DNA from: Bacteroidaceae bacterium
GTDB taxonomy: Bacteria; Bacteroidota; Bacteroidia; Bacteroidales; Bacteroidaceae
Reading direction: 5' to 3'
DNA: 64,000 bases
Assembly (NCBI GenBank): GCA_017429945.1
Contig: JAFRNY010000080.1
Location: 1 to 64,000, forward strand
Position 1 is the first letter of the stretch, and the number at the start of each line of letters is the position of its first letter. The position numbers and the translations under genes were made by a program. Under the pieces are notes generated by a model. It was given only the letters and a program-made list of their open reading frames with translations. It ran no database searches and was not told the DNA's origin. Positions 37,969 through 47,356 of the stretch are shown piece by piece.

Positions 37969-38006
37969 TTTACGCTAATTCTTCAAGCCTGAAGAATTAG
38001 CGTAAA
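37969..38006 (+). terminator. Perfect 17-bp hairpin after the hydrolase gene
   Basis: Arms 37969-37985 and 37990-38006 (TTTACGCTAATTCTTCA and complement) are exact, with loop AGCC. No T run follows, but the stem is flanked by TTT and AAA inside the arms. Likely a terminator. Bases 38007-38097 hold nothing recognisable. Confidence 0.7.
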
Positions 38007-38097
38007 TGCTTTCACCTCCGATTCGTGTTCAAACGAAGCCCGCGCCTTGATATATGATAAGTTTACTGCACACGCTGCGCTTTTGTGTGCAATTTGT

Positions 38098-38128
38098 TTT
38101 GCTATTTCGGTAAGTAGCTTTACCTTTG
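38098..38128 (+). promoter_or_regulatory. Promoter for the FadL-type porin gene
   Basis: TTTG at 38098-38101, a 19-base spacer and TACCTTTG at 38121-38128: an exact Bacteroidetes promoter. The ATG is 52 bases downstream. Confidence 0.85.
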
Positions 38129-38180
38129 CCGCGGTTTAGAAAAGAAAAGCAAACATTTTATCCAATAAAAGGTAATCTAA

Positions 38181-39806
38181 ATGAAGACAAGACAACTCTT
38201 TACGCTGGCAGCCTTGGCGCTGGCTTCGACCACGGCAATGGCCGGCGGCTATCTCACAAACACAAACCAGAATGCAGCCTTCGGCCGCAACCTCTCACAG
38301 GAGGCTATGATCGATGTCATGGCCACTTATGCTAATCCAGCAGGCGTAGGTTTCCTCGCCCCCGGCTGGCATTTCGCTTTCTCCAACCAGAGCGCTTTCC
38401 AGACTCGTACTGCTGAGTCGTGGTTCGTGCATCCCGAGCAAGGCCCGTTTGCCCACGGAATCGTCAATGGCGAACAGAACACTGCCGCCACAAAGAAATA
38501 TAAAGGTACGGCCAAGGCACCCATCATACCCTCTATCGACCTGGCCTACGTGCAGGACCGCTGGAGCCTGGCCTTCCACTTCGGCGTCGTCGGTGGCGGC
38601 GGCAAGTGTGAGTTCAGCGACGGCCTCGGCTCTTTCGAGAGTAAGGTGGCGCTGCTGCCCACGGTGATGAACGCTTTTGCCGGTGGTCAGGCAGCCACGG
38701 GTTATGCCATGGAGACCTATATGCGCGGAAAGCAATACTACTTCGGCGGCCAGATCAACGGTTCGTACAAAGTGACCGACAACCTGAACGTGGCCGTGGG
38801 CTTGCGCGGCGTTTATGCCTCTAGCAACTACTATGGCTATGTCCGCAATATGCAGGTGGTGACGCCGCAGGGCGCCCAGGTGCCTGTGAAGGAGGCCATG
38901 ACGCCGATGATCACGCAGCTGGCACAGGCCGTGCCGCAGCTGGCTCCCGTGATGACCAACATCGCTGGTGTGGCAGGCGACGTCAACCTCAACTGCGACC
39001 AGAAAGGCTTCGGCCTGACGCCCATCATCGGCATCGACTGGCGCATTAACGACCACTGGAACGTGGCTGCCAAATACGAGTTCAAGACACGCATGCGCCT
39101 CGAGAACGAGAGCGGCGAGAGTGCCAGTGGCTCGGCCCTGGCTCAGCTCGACGAGTACCAGGATGGCAAGAAGGTGGCTGCCGACCTGCCCGCAATCCTT
39201 TACGTGGGTGCGCAGTACAGCCCCATCGAGAAGGTGCGCATCAACGCTGGCGGACACGTCTATTTCGACAAGCAGGCCACACAGTACGGTCATCGCGAGG
39301 AATACCTCGACGGCCCCACATGGGAGATCACCGCAGGTGCCGAATATGACATCAATGACATCGTTACCGTATCGGCCGGTTGGCAGACCACCAACTACGG
39401 TCTGGGCGACAACAGCCGCTATCTCTCTGACATGAGCTTCGTATGCAACAGCAACAGCGTAGGCCTCGGCGCCCGCTTCCACGTGAGCAAGAAGGTGGCC
39501 CTTGACGTCTCCTATTTCAAGACGCTCTACAAGCACTACGACAAGTATCAGGAAGACTACAACGGCATCAAGCAGAACTTCGGAGGCCTGCTCAGCGGCG
39601 TCAAGACGCAGGTCGAGAGCATCGCTCAGGACATCGCAGCCGAGGATATGGCACAAGGCATCAACCCGCAGACCGACCCCCGCATGGGCATCTTCCAGCA
39701 GCTTGGCGGCGCTATGGAGCAGATTGCCGCTGCGCCCACGCCCGGCCACGACCGCCTGCACCGCACCAACGACGTCTTCTGCGTCGGTGTAAGCGTAAGC
39801 TTTTAA
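38181..39806 (+). CDS. OmpP1/FadL-family outer-membrane protein
   Basis: A 541-residue beta-barrel protein with signal peptide (about 1-21, STTAMAGG). The N-terminus GGYLTNTNQNAAFGRNLSQE with MATYANPAGVGFLAPG is the FadL/OmpP1 hatch signature; the C-terminus ends in an aromatic-rich strand VFCVGVSVSF. FadL-type proteins let hydrophobic compounds such as long-chain fatty acids cross the outer membrane. It is a single-gene unit between its own promoter and terminator. Confidence 0.88.
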   Translation: MKTRQLFTLAALALASTTAMAGGYLTNTNQNAAFGRNLSQEAMIDVMATYANPAGVGFLAPGWHFAFSNQSAFQTRTAESWFVHPEQGPFAHGIVNGEQNTAATKKYKGTAKAPIIPSIDLAYVQDRWSLAFHFGVVGGGGKCEFSDGLGSFESKVALLPTVMNAFAGGQAATGYAMETYMRGKQYYFGGQINGSYKVTDNLNVAVGLRGVYASSNYYGYVRNMQVVTPQGAQVPVKEAMTPMITQLAQAVPQLAPVMTNIAGVAGDVNLNCDQKGFGLTPIIGIDWRINDHWNVAAKYEFKTRMRLENESGESASGSALAQLDEYQDGKKVAADLPAILYVGAQYSPIEKVRINAGGHVYFDKQATQYGHREEYLDGPTWEITAGAEYDINDIVTVSAGWQTTNYGLGDNSRYLSDMSFVCNSNSVGLGARFHVSKKVALDVSYFKTLYKHYDKYQEDYNGIKQNFGGLLSGVKTQVESIAQDIAAEDMAQGINPQTDPRMGIFQQLGGAMEQIAAAPTPGHDRLHRTNDVFCVGVSVSF

Positions 39807-39930
39807 GTAATGGGCCACAAGCCCCTCGTCCTGCCTCCCCCCCCGACACCTCTCTGGGGATGGGAGATGGGAGTGGAGAGAACCGACGCTGTCAAAGCGA
39901 ATGTCCACGACTGTATGAGTTTCATAACAG

Positions 39931-39960
39931 GCCTCCCCCATATCGGGGGAGGCTTTTTTT
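39931..39960 (+). terminator. Rho-independent terminator after the FadL-type gene
   Basis: A 9-bp GC stem (GCCTCCCCC, 39931-39939 with 39945-39953), 5-base loop and seven T. Confidence 0.92.
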
Positions 39961-40004
39961 CAAAAAAAACTATAAACTGTAAACGCTAAACCTTAAACTT
40001 TTGC

Positions 40005-40012
40005 TATCTTTG
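40005..40012 (+). promoter_or_regulatory. -7 box for the TPR-AraC regulator gene
   Basis: TATCTTTG, 32 bases before the ATG at 40044. Confidence 0.65.
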
Positions 40013-40043
40013 CAGTTGTAAACATAACCACTCTCATACAGAA

Positions 40044-41774
40044 ATGAAAAGATTACTGATCGTTTGTATGCTTTTGGCCTGCATGCCCGCATGGGCCGAC
40101 AAGGTCGATGTCGAGCGCCAACTCGACACCTTCGACAAGCTTTCGCTTACGGCCGAGAGTGGCAAGCGAAGCTCCTTGACGGCCGCGGCCAACCAGCTGA
40201 TGCAGGCCTTCCTCGAAGCCGAAGTCAGGGATGAGGCTGTGCGCTTCAGTGATAATACGCCTGCCGACAGCCTGCGCAAGCAGGTGTGGTACTGGGCTGC
40301 CGAGTACTTCTATGCCGAGCAGGATTACAAGCAGTCTGTGGCCTACGGAGAGAAAGCGCTGCCCCTCACCCGCGGCACCGATATGGAAGCCGACTGCCTC
40401 AGCATCCTCTCGCTGGCCCTTTTCCGGCAGGCCGACTACGAGGCTTCGGCGCGCTACGCCAAGGAGTGCTATCGTCTCGACGAGCTCACGGGCGACCCCG
40501 ACGTGATGTCGTCGTCGCTCAACACGTTGGCGGGCATATACCTCGGTGCCAATCAGCCGCGCGAGGCCGAGCAGTATATCCTTAAGGCCATTGAGCAGGC
40601 CTCGAAAGTTGATAACCCCGCACGCATGGCCGTGCTCCAAGGCATGGCATCTGAAGTATATCACCAGATGGGCGACGACCAGCGGGCCTTGCCTTACGCC
40701 CGGCGGGCTTGCGAGATCGAGGAGCAGCGCGGCGACGCATACCGTCTGGCCGTGCGACGTGCACAGCTGGCATCGGTGATGATCGGTCGCCACGACTATG
40801 CCGAAGCCGAGCAGACGCTCGGCGAGGCCATTCCCGTGTTCAGACAGGTGGGCGACCGCCACTCGTTGGGCATAGCGCTCAATAAGCTGGGCATGGCGCT
40901 TCTCTGCCAGCAACGACAGCCCGAGGCCATCGCTCACTATCGCGAGGCTGAAAGCATTTTTGAGGAGATGGGCGACCTGGCCAATGAGATGCACGCCCAG
41001 CGCGGCCTCTACGAGAGCTATTGGACCCTAAACCCCGACAGCGCTAAGCTGGCCCTCGACCGCTTCGACCTGCTGAAAGACTCGCTCTACAGCAACGCCA
41101 CGGCCGAGAGCCTGGCGCGCTTCAATGCCGAGTTCGGCACCGACTGGCTGCACCGCGAGAACGAGCAGCTTCACTCGCGCGTGCGCACGTATATATTTAT
41201 AGGTATAGGCTTGTGGATTGCCATAACCGTATGCTTGCTGTGGCTACGCCGCCGTATGAAGATTCGCGAGGCAGCCCTGCGCGCTACCATCGCCGAACTG
41301 CAGCGACAGCAGCGCGCTGAGGCACAGGAACTCGAAGCCACCTCAGATGCTGCTAATGCCTCCACCTCCGATGCTGCTAATGTCTCCTCTTCCGACGCGG
41401 CCTCCGCCACCACCGATGCCACAGCCATCGCCGAAGACGATCTCAGCGCCGCCGACCGCGAGCTGCTCAGCCGCTTGGTGCTGCTCGTGAGGCGCGATAT
41501 GAGTCAGGCCGACATCTCCGTGGAGGCACTGGCCTCGGAACTCTGCATCACGCGCGGACAGCTCAACCGCCGCATGAAAGCCATCACAGGCCTCACGACG
41601 CAACAATATATCACGCGTGTGAGAATGGAGCAGGCGCGCCTGATGCTCACCTCACACCCCGAGCTGCCCATCGCCGAGGTGGCGTTCCGCTGCGGATTCG
41701 CTGACCCGACATCGTTCACGCGCGCCTTCCGTCAGACGTTCGGAATCGCGCCCTCGCAGTTCAAAAATAAATAG
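40044..41774 (+). CDS. Membrane-anchored TPR sensor with AraC-type DNA-binding domain
   Basis: A 576-residue one-component regulator. Signal sequence (1-18, MPAWA) is followed by about eight tetratricopeptide-type repeats (40-330; YWAAEYFYAEQDYKQSVAYG), a single membrane helix (about 386-402, YIFIGIGLWIAITVCLLWL) and a coiled-coil. A low-complexity Ser/Ala/Asp linker (about 432-465) leads to an AraC HTH domain (VEALASELCITRGQLNRRMK ... EVAFRCGFADPTSFTRAFRQ). The TPR part faces the periplasm and the HTH the cytoplasm. This is the layout of Bacteroidales hybrid-like sensors without a histidine kinase. Targets may include the next genes. Confidence 0.88.
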   Translation: MKRLLIVCMLLACMPAWADKVDVERQLDTFDKLSLTAESGKRSSLTAAANQLMQAFLEAEVRDEAVRFSDNTPADSLRKQVWYWAAEYFYAEQDYKQSVAYGEKALPLTRGTDMEADCLSILSLALFRQADYEASARYAKECYRLDELTGDPDVMSSSLNTLAGIYLGANQPREAEQYILKAIEQASKVDNPARMAVLQGMASEVYHQMGDDQRALPYARRACEIEEQRGDAYRLAVRRAQLASVMIGRHDYAEAEQTLGEAIPVFRQVGDRHSLGIALNKLGMALLCQQRQPEAIAHYREAESIFEEMGDLANEMHAQRGLYESYWTLNPDSAKLALDRFDLLKDSLYSNATAESLARFNAEFGTDWLHRENEQLHSRVRTYIFIGIGLWIAITVCLLWLRRRMKIREAALRATIAELQRQQRAEAQELEATSDAANASTSDAANVSSSDAASATTDATAIAEDDLSAADRELLSRLVLLVRRDMSQADISVEALASELCITRGQLNRRMKAITGLTTQQYITRVRMEQARLMLTSHPELPIAEVAFRCGFADPTSFTRAFRQTFGIAPSQFKNK

Positions 41775-41801
41775 CAACCGGGCAAAAAGCCCCATTTTGC
41801 C

Positions 41802-41834
41802 AAGACCATGCACGATTTTGCATGGTCTTTTTTG
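41802..41834 (+). terminator. Rho-independent terminator after the TPR-AraC gene
   Basis: An 11-bp stem (AAGACCATGCA, 41802-41812 with 41819-41829), 6-base loop, then a T run. Confidence 0.9.
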
Positions 41835-41880
41835 TTATTTCTCCCGAACTTTGCAGCCGAGAATCAATAACCGAACCACT

Positions 41881-42057
41881 ATGTACCCGAAGCAAAACGA
41901 CCACCGAAGGCAGAAAGCCATGGAGTTTACCAACGAATATTTGGCAATGCTCGTCCAGCTGGAAGTCCACATTGAGCAAATGATTAGAATACGTGTCGAC
42001 GAGGTTGTGGAGCAGAAACTGCGTCAGATAAATTTAACCGATAAAACCAATAAGTAA
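41881..42057 (+). CDS. 58-residue hypothetical protein coupled to the LRR gene
   Basis: A small soluble protein, MYPKQNDHRRQKAMEFTNEY at the start, then a predicted amphipathic helix (LAMLVQLEVHIEQMIRIRVD) and a charged end. Not recognised. An upstream ATG at 41797 is rejected because it lies in the previous gene's terminator. Its stop codon shares one base with the start of the LRR gene (TAATG), which suggests translational coupling. No good promoter is seen upstream, although a terminator precedes it. Confidence 0.65.
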   Translation: MYPKQNDHRRQKAMEFTNEYLAMLVQLEVHIEQMIRIRVDEVVEQKLRQINLTDKTNK

Positions 42058-45000
42058 TGAAAGCAAGACTCTTTACCCTGGCCCTCGCCATCGCGGCAAC
42101 GGCCTTGACGGCACACGCCGAAAGCATCCCCATCGACGAGGCGCACTTCCCCGATGCGGCGTTCCGCAACTTTGTGCTGACCGAGATGAAGTATCACAAG
42201 AGCAACGGCTCGTGGGCCCTCGTGGGCACCGACGGCCAGCTGTCGGACTACGAGCGCAAGAGGGTAGCGTGGATATATTTACCTGATGGCTGCCAGAGCG
42301 CCGAAGGCATCCAGTACTTCGCCAAGAGCGAGACGGGCACGTGGGGACTGGATATATATGTCAAGTCCGACGACCTGAAGACGCTCGACCTCTCGGGCAT
42401 GGACGTGACCAAGGTCATAGCGGGAAACCACAAGCTCGAAACGCTCAACGTCGCGGGCTGCACGAAGCTGGAGACGCTGGAGTGCCCGAAGAACAGGCTC
42501 ACCACGCTCAACGTAGAGGGCTGCACGAAGCTGACCACTGTGGAGTGCTATGAAAACCAGATTACAGCGCTCAACGTGGGGGCGCTGACCAGTCTGCGCA
42601 TGCTCGACTGCCATGAGAACAGCATCACGGGGCTGAACATCAATTCACCTGCTCTCCAGAATCTCAACTGCAGCCATAATCCTATGACCTACCTCTTCCT
42701 GCCGGTCATCGATTATGGAACCAGCACATACATGACGGAGCTGGACTGCTCCTATACTCAGATTCCCTCCCTCGACCTGCGCGACAATCGTTATAGCAAT
42801 GTCAACTGCTCCAATTCGCCCATCACAGGCATCGAGTGGTCGAAGGCGGGCAATGGTATTGTCGTAAAACTGAATTGCAGCAACACGCATATCATACTCG
42901 ATGACATCCTCGCCATTCCTCATCCTGAGAGAGTGACAGACCTATATTGTGAAGGCTGCGGCCTGACGACGATTGACGTGTCGCATATGACGGCCCTCCA
43001 ATGGCTGCATTGCAACGACAACCTGCTTACCACGCTCGACGTGTCGGCCAACACCGCGCTCAGAGGCTGCTTGGTAAACGGCAACCGGATGTTTGCGCTC
43101 GACGTGTCGGCCACGCCATGTAAATATATGGGCAACAGCAGCCAATACATCGAGGGCCAGGCCATAGAAATGGACGGCAAGACCTACGTGCAGCTGAACA
43201 GCGAGGTCAACCGCGACAGCATCGACGAGTTGCAGGTATGGCACGGGTCGCAACCAATGCCCACCACCATCGCCAATCCGACGATGCAGGGCGAATACCT
43301 CCTCGTCGACGTGTCGGGCGCCGCCGATGTCAATAAGGTGCAATACAAATACCATGTCGGCAATGGGGCGTGGATGTGGGTAGAAATCACCACCGGCGAC
43401 TATGGCGTGGCCATCAACGAATACAACTTCCCCGACCGGATTTTTCGCAACTACCTGCTCGGCCGCGACTTCGGCCAGGACGCCCTGCTGACACAGAACG
43501 AGATAGCCGCCATCACCGAGCTCGACGTGCAGGACAAGAATATCGCATCGCTTGAGGGTATACAGTACCTGAGATACCTGACCTGCCTGAACGTCAGCAA
43601 CAACAACCTGACCGATGCCGGCTTCAGCGACCTCATGGCCTACCTGCCCAACCTCACCGAGCTACGCTTCGACGACAACGAGTACCTCACCCGCTTCGAC
43701 GCCGGCCAGAACACGAAGCTGCGCATACTGTCCGGCTGGGGCTGCGCCCTCACCACTCTCGACGTGCGCGGCTGCACCGAGCTGCAGGAACTTGTCTGCG
43801 ACGACAACCGGCTGACGTTCCTGAACCTGAGCGAGAACACGAAGCTTCGCCGGCTTCAGTGCAACGACAACCAGCTCACAGAGATTTATGGCCTCGATAG
43901 CCTCACCGAGCTGCGCAACCTCGTCTGCTCCAATAACCAGATAGCGACGCTCGACGTCAGCACCTTCCCCATGCTGGCCGAACTCCAATGCGGAGGGAAC
44001 AGCCTGACGACGCTCGACCTCCGACAGAACGGCAACCTGCGGTACCTCTACGTGGAGAAGAACCAACTCTCGACCCTCCTGCTGCCTGAGAACGCGCCGC
44101 TGAAGTGGCTCCGCATCTTCGACAACCAGCTGAAGAACGACGCCATGCGCGCCATCGTCGAGCTGCTGCCGACGCTGGCCACCACTTATAATGTGCGCGT
44201 TTTCTACCAGGGTCTCAGCACCGAGGGCAACGAGCTGTCGCCCGCCGTGGTCAGCGCCATGCGGGCGAAGAACTGGAACCCGCAATACACCACCACCGGC
44301 TCGTCGTGGCAGGACTACGCTGGCGGCACCGTCACCTACGCCCTGAAGCTGTGCGGAACGCAGGTGACCTCGGACAACGCCGCCGACCTCACCGCCATCA
44401 GCGGCGTCACGGGTTTCTGTGTGCAATTCGATGAGCTCACCAACACGCTGACACTCATCGACGCCGCCATCACCAGCTCCGCCTCTGTGGGCCTTGACAA
44501 CAGCATCGAAGGGCTGACCATCGCGGTCACGGGCAACAACACCTTCAACATCACTGGCTTCAATGGCTTCTACCTGAGAACGAAGACCACCGTCACCGGC
44601 ACGGGCACCCTGGCAGCTATCTCCAACAAGAACGGCATCTACATCTACGCCGACACGCTCTTCGTCAAAGGCGGAGCCACGGTGAACGGCGCCAGCAGCG
44701 GCACCACCGGCTACGGCATCACGGGGCGCACGGTCACAAGACAAGGCCTTGATGGGAATGACGTCACCACCTACTATGGCTCACTCGCCGTCAGCGGCAG
44801 CGAGACGAAGGTGCAGGCCCTCGGCGCCACGGCCAGCATCGGACAGCTGAAGTCGCTGACCATGCCCACAAGCAGCACCATCAAGGTGACGGATAATTCA
44901 GGAGTGAATCCGCGCCAGGTGAACGGCTACTTCTATGACCACAGCGTCTGCACGCGCTCGGGCAGCTCTGCGTTAAACTACACCTACACGCCGGCCACCA

Positions 45001-46211
45001 GCCTGGTCACCATCACCACGCCCACAGTGGGCCTGGCCATCAACGCCACGAACTTCCCCGACGAGGCCTTCCGCAGCTACCTGCTTGCCCAGAGCTACGG
45101 AGCCGATGCCATCATCACCGACGACGAGCTGGAGAACATCAGCGTGCTCCCGCTCTCCAACCAGGGTATTGCCGACCTCACCGGCGTCACCCACTTCTTC
45201 GCCTTGGAGAAGCTCTATGTCATCGGCAACCAGCTCACCACTGCCAACCTGTCGGGCTTGACCTATCTACAGAACGTGGACATCATGGACAACCAACTCA
45301 CCGAGGAGGGCATCACAGCCCTGATCAGCAGCCTGCCCGAAGCCGACGGCTCACTGAACGCCATACTCATCTATCACGAGGGCAGTGACAACGAGGGCAA
45401 TGTAGAGCCGACCGACGCTCAGATCATGGCGGCGTGGCAGAAGGGATGGACACTGGCGTATCAGAAGGCCGATGGCAGCTTCGGCTGGTATGAGCGGCCA
45501 GGCGTAACCATCGATGACACGCACTTCCCCGATTACGCCTTCCGCAATTTCGTGGCTGCCAACTGCGACATCCACGCCGACGGCTTTCTGGACTACGACG
45601 AGTTACATGCCGTGACCCACCTGAACCTCTTCAACAAGGACATCGCCAACCTCCAGGGCATAGAATACTTCACCGAGCTGACGTGGCTCGACTGCTCATA
45701 CAACCGCCTGACGCAGCTCACTCTGACAGAAAACTGCAATCTGGTGACCCTCTTCTGCCAATATAACCAGCTCACCCAGCTCATCGTCAAGAACTGTCCG
45801 TCGTTGTGCTTCCTCTACTGCCACGACAACCAGCTCAATTACGGGGCCATGAAGAACATGATGGCAGCCCTGCCATCGCGCGCCGAGCTCGAGGTGAATG
45901 GCAATCTGTGCGTCGTCCACGAAGGCTCCGAGACCGAGGGCAATACCATTACATCAGCTCGAGTGGCATACCTCAAGGAGCAAAAGAACTGGACCAGCTA
46001 CTACACCACCGACTGCGCGGACTGGCATGAGTTCGTTTCTGGCGACGTGAACGGCGACGGCTCAGTGACCATCGCCGACGTCACCGCCCTGGTCAACATA
46101 ATCCTCGGCAAGAGCACAGCGCCCACAAGGGGGGTGGCCGACGTGAACAGCGACTACTCCGTGACCATCGCCGACGTCACTGCCCTCGTCAATATCATCC
46201 TCGGAAAGTAA
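42057..46211 (+). CDS. Large secreted leucine-rich-repeat protein with dockerin-like C-terminus
   Basis: A 1384-residue exported protein (signal about 1-21, ALTAHA). It contains four modules that each open with an (H/N)FPDxxFRN-type motif (residues about 29, 452, 993 and 1152) followed by an EF-hand-like acidic stretch (GADAIITDDELENI; HADGFLDYDELHAV) and LRRs of the internalin type (LDCSYNRLTQLTLTENCNLV). A beta-rich non-LRR region covers about 760-970. Residues about 1325-1384 are two dockerin-like repeats (GDVNGDGSVTIADVTALVNI and a second copy), nearly the same as in the endonuclease I protein. A surface adhesin or host-interaction role is likely but unproven. Confidence 0.85.
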   Translation: MKARLFTLALAIAATALTAHAESIPIDEAHFPDAAFRNFVLTEMKYHKSNGSWALVGTDGQLSDYERKRVAWIYLPDGCQSAEGIQYFAKSETGTWGLDIYVKSDDLKTLDLSGMDVTKVIAGNHKLETLNVAGCTKLETLECPKNRLTTLNVEGCTKLTTVECYENQITALNVGALTSLRMLDCHENSITGLNINSPALQNLNCSHNPMTYLFLPVIDYGTSTYMTELDCSYTQIPSLDLRDNRYSNVNCSNSPITGIEWSKAGNGIVVKLNCSNTHIILDDILAIPHPERVTDLYCEGCGLTTIDVSHMTALQWLHCNDNLLTTLDVSANTALRGCLVNGNRMFALDVSATPCKYMGNSSQYIEGQAIEMDGKTYVQLNSEVNRDSIDELQVWHGSQPMPTTIANPTMQGEYLLVDVSGAADVNKVQYKYHVGNGAWMWVEITTGDYGVAINEYNFPDRIFRNYLLGRDFGQDALLTQNEIAAITELDVQDKNIASLEGIQYLRYLTCLNVSNNNLTDAGFSDLMAYLPNLTELRFDDNEYLTRFDAGQNTKLRILSGWGCALTTLDVRGCTELQELVCDDNRLTFLNLSENTKLRRLQCNDNQLTEIYGLDSLTELRNLVCSNNQIATLDVSTFPMLAELQCGGNSLTTLDLRQNGNLRYLYVEKNQLSTLLLPENAPLKWLRIFDNQLKNDAMRAIVELLPTLATTYNVRVFYQGLSTEGNELSPAVVSAMRAKNWNPQYTTTGSSWQDYAGGTVTYALKLCGTQVTSDNAADLTAISGVTGFCVQFDELTNTLTLIDAAITSSASVGLDNSIEGLTIAVTGNNTFNITGFNGFYLRTKTTVTGTGTLAAISNKNGIYIYADTLFVKGGATVNGASSGTTGYGITGRTVTRQGLDGNDVTTYYGSLAVSGSETKVQALGATASIGQLKSLTMPTSSTIKVTDNSGVNPRQVNGYFYDHSVCTRSGSSALNYTYTPATSLVTITTPTVGLAINATNFPDEAFRSYLLAQSYGADAIITDDELENISVLPLSNQGIADLTGVTHFFALEKLYVIGNQLTTANLSGLTYLQNVDIMDNQLTEEGITALISSLPEADGSLNAILIYHEGSDNEGNVEPTDAQIMAAWQKGWTLAYQKADGSFGWYERPGVTIDDTHFPDYAFRNFVAANCDIHADGFLDYDELHAVTHLNLFNKDIANLQGIEYFTELTWLDCSYNRLTQLTLTENCNLVTLFCQYNQLTQLIVKNCPSLCFLYCHDNQLNYGAMKNMMAALPSRAELEVNGNLCVVHEGSETEGNTITSARVAYLKEQKNWTSYYTTDCADWHEFVSGDVNGDGSVTIADVTALVNIILGKSTAPTRGVADVNSDYSVTIADVTALVNIILGK

Positions 46212-46244
46212 TAGCCACTGCGGACATACCGATGGAAAAACAAA

Positions 46245-46278
46245 AGCTTGAGAGCGCCCCCCAAGGCGCTCTCAAGCT
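46245..46278. terminator. Perfect 14-bp hairpin after the LRR gene
   Basis: Arms AGCTTGAGAGCGCC (46245-46258) and its complement (46265-46278), 6-base loop. It lies between convergent genes and can serve both. Confidence 0.85.
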
Positions 46279-46295
46279 GTTTAATACCATCTCAT

Positions 46296-46520
46296 CTCTT
46301 GACACTAATACTCACAAATCTCTTTGACACAAATGCGCACAAATATTTTCACTAATAGGGATAAATACGATTTCACTAATCGTGATAAATATTATTTGGG
46401 TTATTCGTGTGTGCTTACATTCGAAACGTCGCGCAGTGGTTTCGTTTTGAATTAGTGAAATTCGATAATAATAGAAGTGGACAATAAAAAATTCGTTTAA
46501 TTCGTGTAATTCGTAGTTCT
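46296..46520. repeat. Degenerate AT-rich repeats, CACTAATnnnnACAAAT type
   Basis: Several degenerate copies of CACTAATAnnnACAAAT and related ATTCGTGTAATTCGTG words. The same family forms the large inverted structure at 57559-57845 and occurs at 54468 and 53245. No gene is seen in the 350-base gap. Confidence 0.7.
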
Positions 46521-46564
46521 AAAAATATCATTCGCGTGTCAGAAGCGTGATGTCTTGAGGACCA

Positions 46565-47305
46565 TCAGAAAGGGAACCAGACGAAAGCGGCGGCGTCCCA
46601 GAGGGCGTGGCTGACGACGATGGCGGTGAAGTGCTGGGGGATGAGGCGGTAGAGCAGGCCCCATGCTATGCCGCAGACGAGGGCTGCCATGACGAGCATG
46701 AAGTTGAGCGATGGCACATGGATGAGCGTGTAGGCCGCCGTGGCGCCGACGAAGGCGAGGTTGCGCGCCCGTCGCTGCGCTGTAGCGCCATCTCTCTGTC
46801 GGCGCAGGAAATAGCGGCCGAGGTGCTCCTGGACGTAGCCGCGCCAGAAAATCTCCTCGCCCGGACCAATGATGACGAGCAGCAGCAAGGCTACGAGCGA
46901 GGGCGACGCACCGTCCTTGATGCCGTAGATCAGATCGACCTGCGGGCGGGCGAAATCAAGAAGCAGCTGCGACAGCTTGTCGCCCGTCCAAAACACGCAC
47001 CACAGCACCACGGCGATGCCCGCGCCCAGCACCGCCTCGCGCCACGACAGCCGCAACCGCGGCCTGCCGCCGAAGGCGATGGCCAGCACGGTGAGCGTCA
47101 ACGACGCCACGGTCATCACAACCCAGAAGCCGGGCAGTGTGAAGTGAGAAGCGGAAAGTGAAATGTCCAGCGCCCCGAGGTCGAGACCCAGATAGGGGTA
47201 GAACATCACGAACCAGAACAGGGCGGCAAGGAGGAGGGTGAGGAGCAGCCCCCCTCTCCGCTCCCTCTTTTGGGGGAGAGTGGAATGATTGGTGGGTGTG
47301 TTCAT
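46565..47305 (-). CDS. CPBP family intramembrane metalloprotease
   Basis: A 246-residue membrane protein with about seven hydrophobic segments. The CPBP/Abi motifs are present: EEIFWRGYVQ (EExxxR), then FVGATAAYTLIHVPSLNFML with the catalytic-type His and HFTAIVVSHALWDAAAF with a further His. Bacterial CPBP proteins act in peptide processing or bacteriocin self-immunity; the role here is unknown. The N-terminal STLPQKRERRGG stretch lies in a palindromic repeat. It ends a minus-strand cluster that follows the prenyltransferase gene by 51 bases. Confidence 0.85.
   Translation of the reverse strand: MNTPTNHSTLPQKRERRGGLLLTLLLAALFWFVMFYPYLGLDLGALDISLSASHFTLPGFWVVMTVASLTLTVLAIAFGGRPRLRLSWREAVLGAGIAVVLWCVFWTGDKLSQLLLDFARPQVDLIYGIKDGASPSLVALLLLVIIGPGEEIFWRGYVQEHLGRYFLRRQRDGATAQRRARNLAFVGATAAYTLIHVPSLNFMLVMAALVCGIAWGLLYRLIPQHFTAIVVSHALWDAAAFVWFPF
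47246..47281. repeat. Palindromic repeat at the 5' end of the CPBP gene
   Basis: Minus-strand text ACTCTCCCCCAAAAGAGGGA followed by GCGGAGAGGGGGGCT resembles the right half of the 8274-8378 element (CTCTCCCC, loop, GGGGGAGCGGGGAGAGGGT). It encodes residues about 9-20. Confidence 0.65.
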
Positions 47306-47356
47306 TTTTCTATTGGGTTTTGATTTTGGATTTTAGGGGAATGGCGCCGGAGGGGG

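Noticed and set aside
38295-39941. 548-codon minus-strand open frame
   Set aside because: Antisense to the FadL-type gene, and it crosses that gene's terminator.
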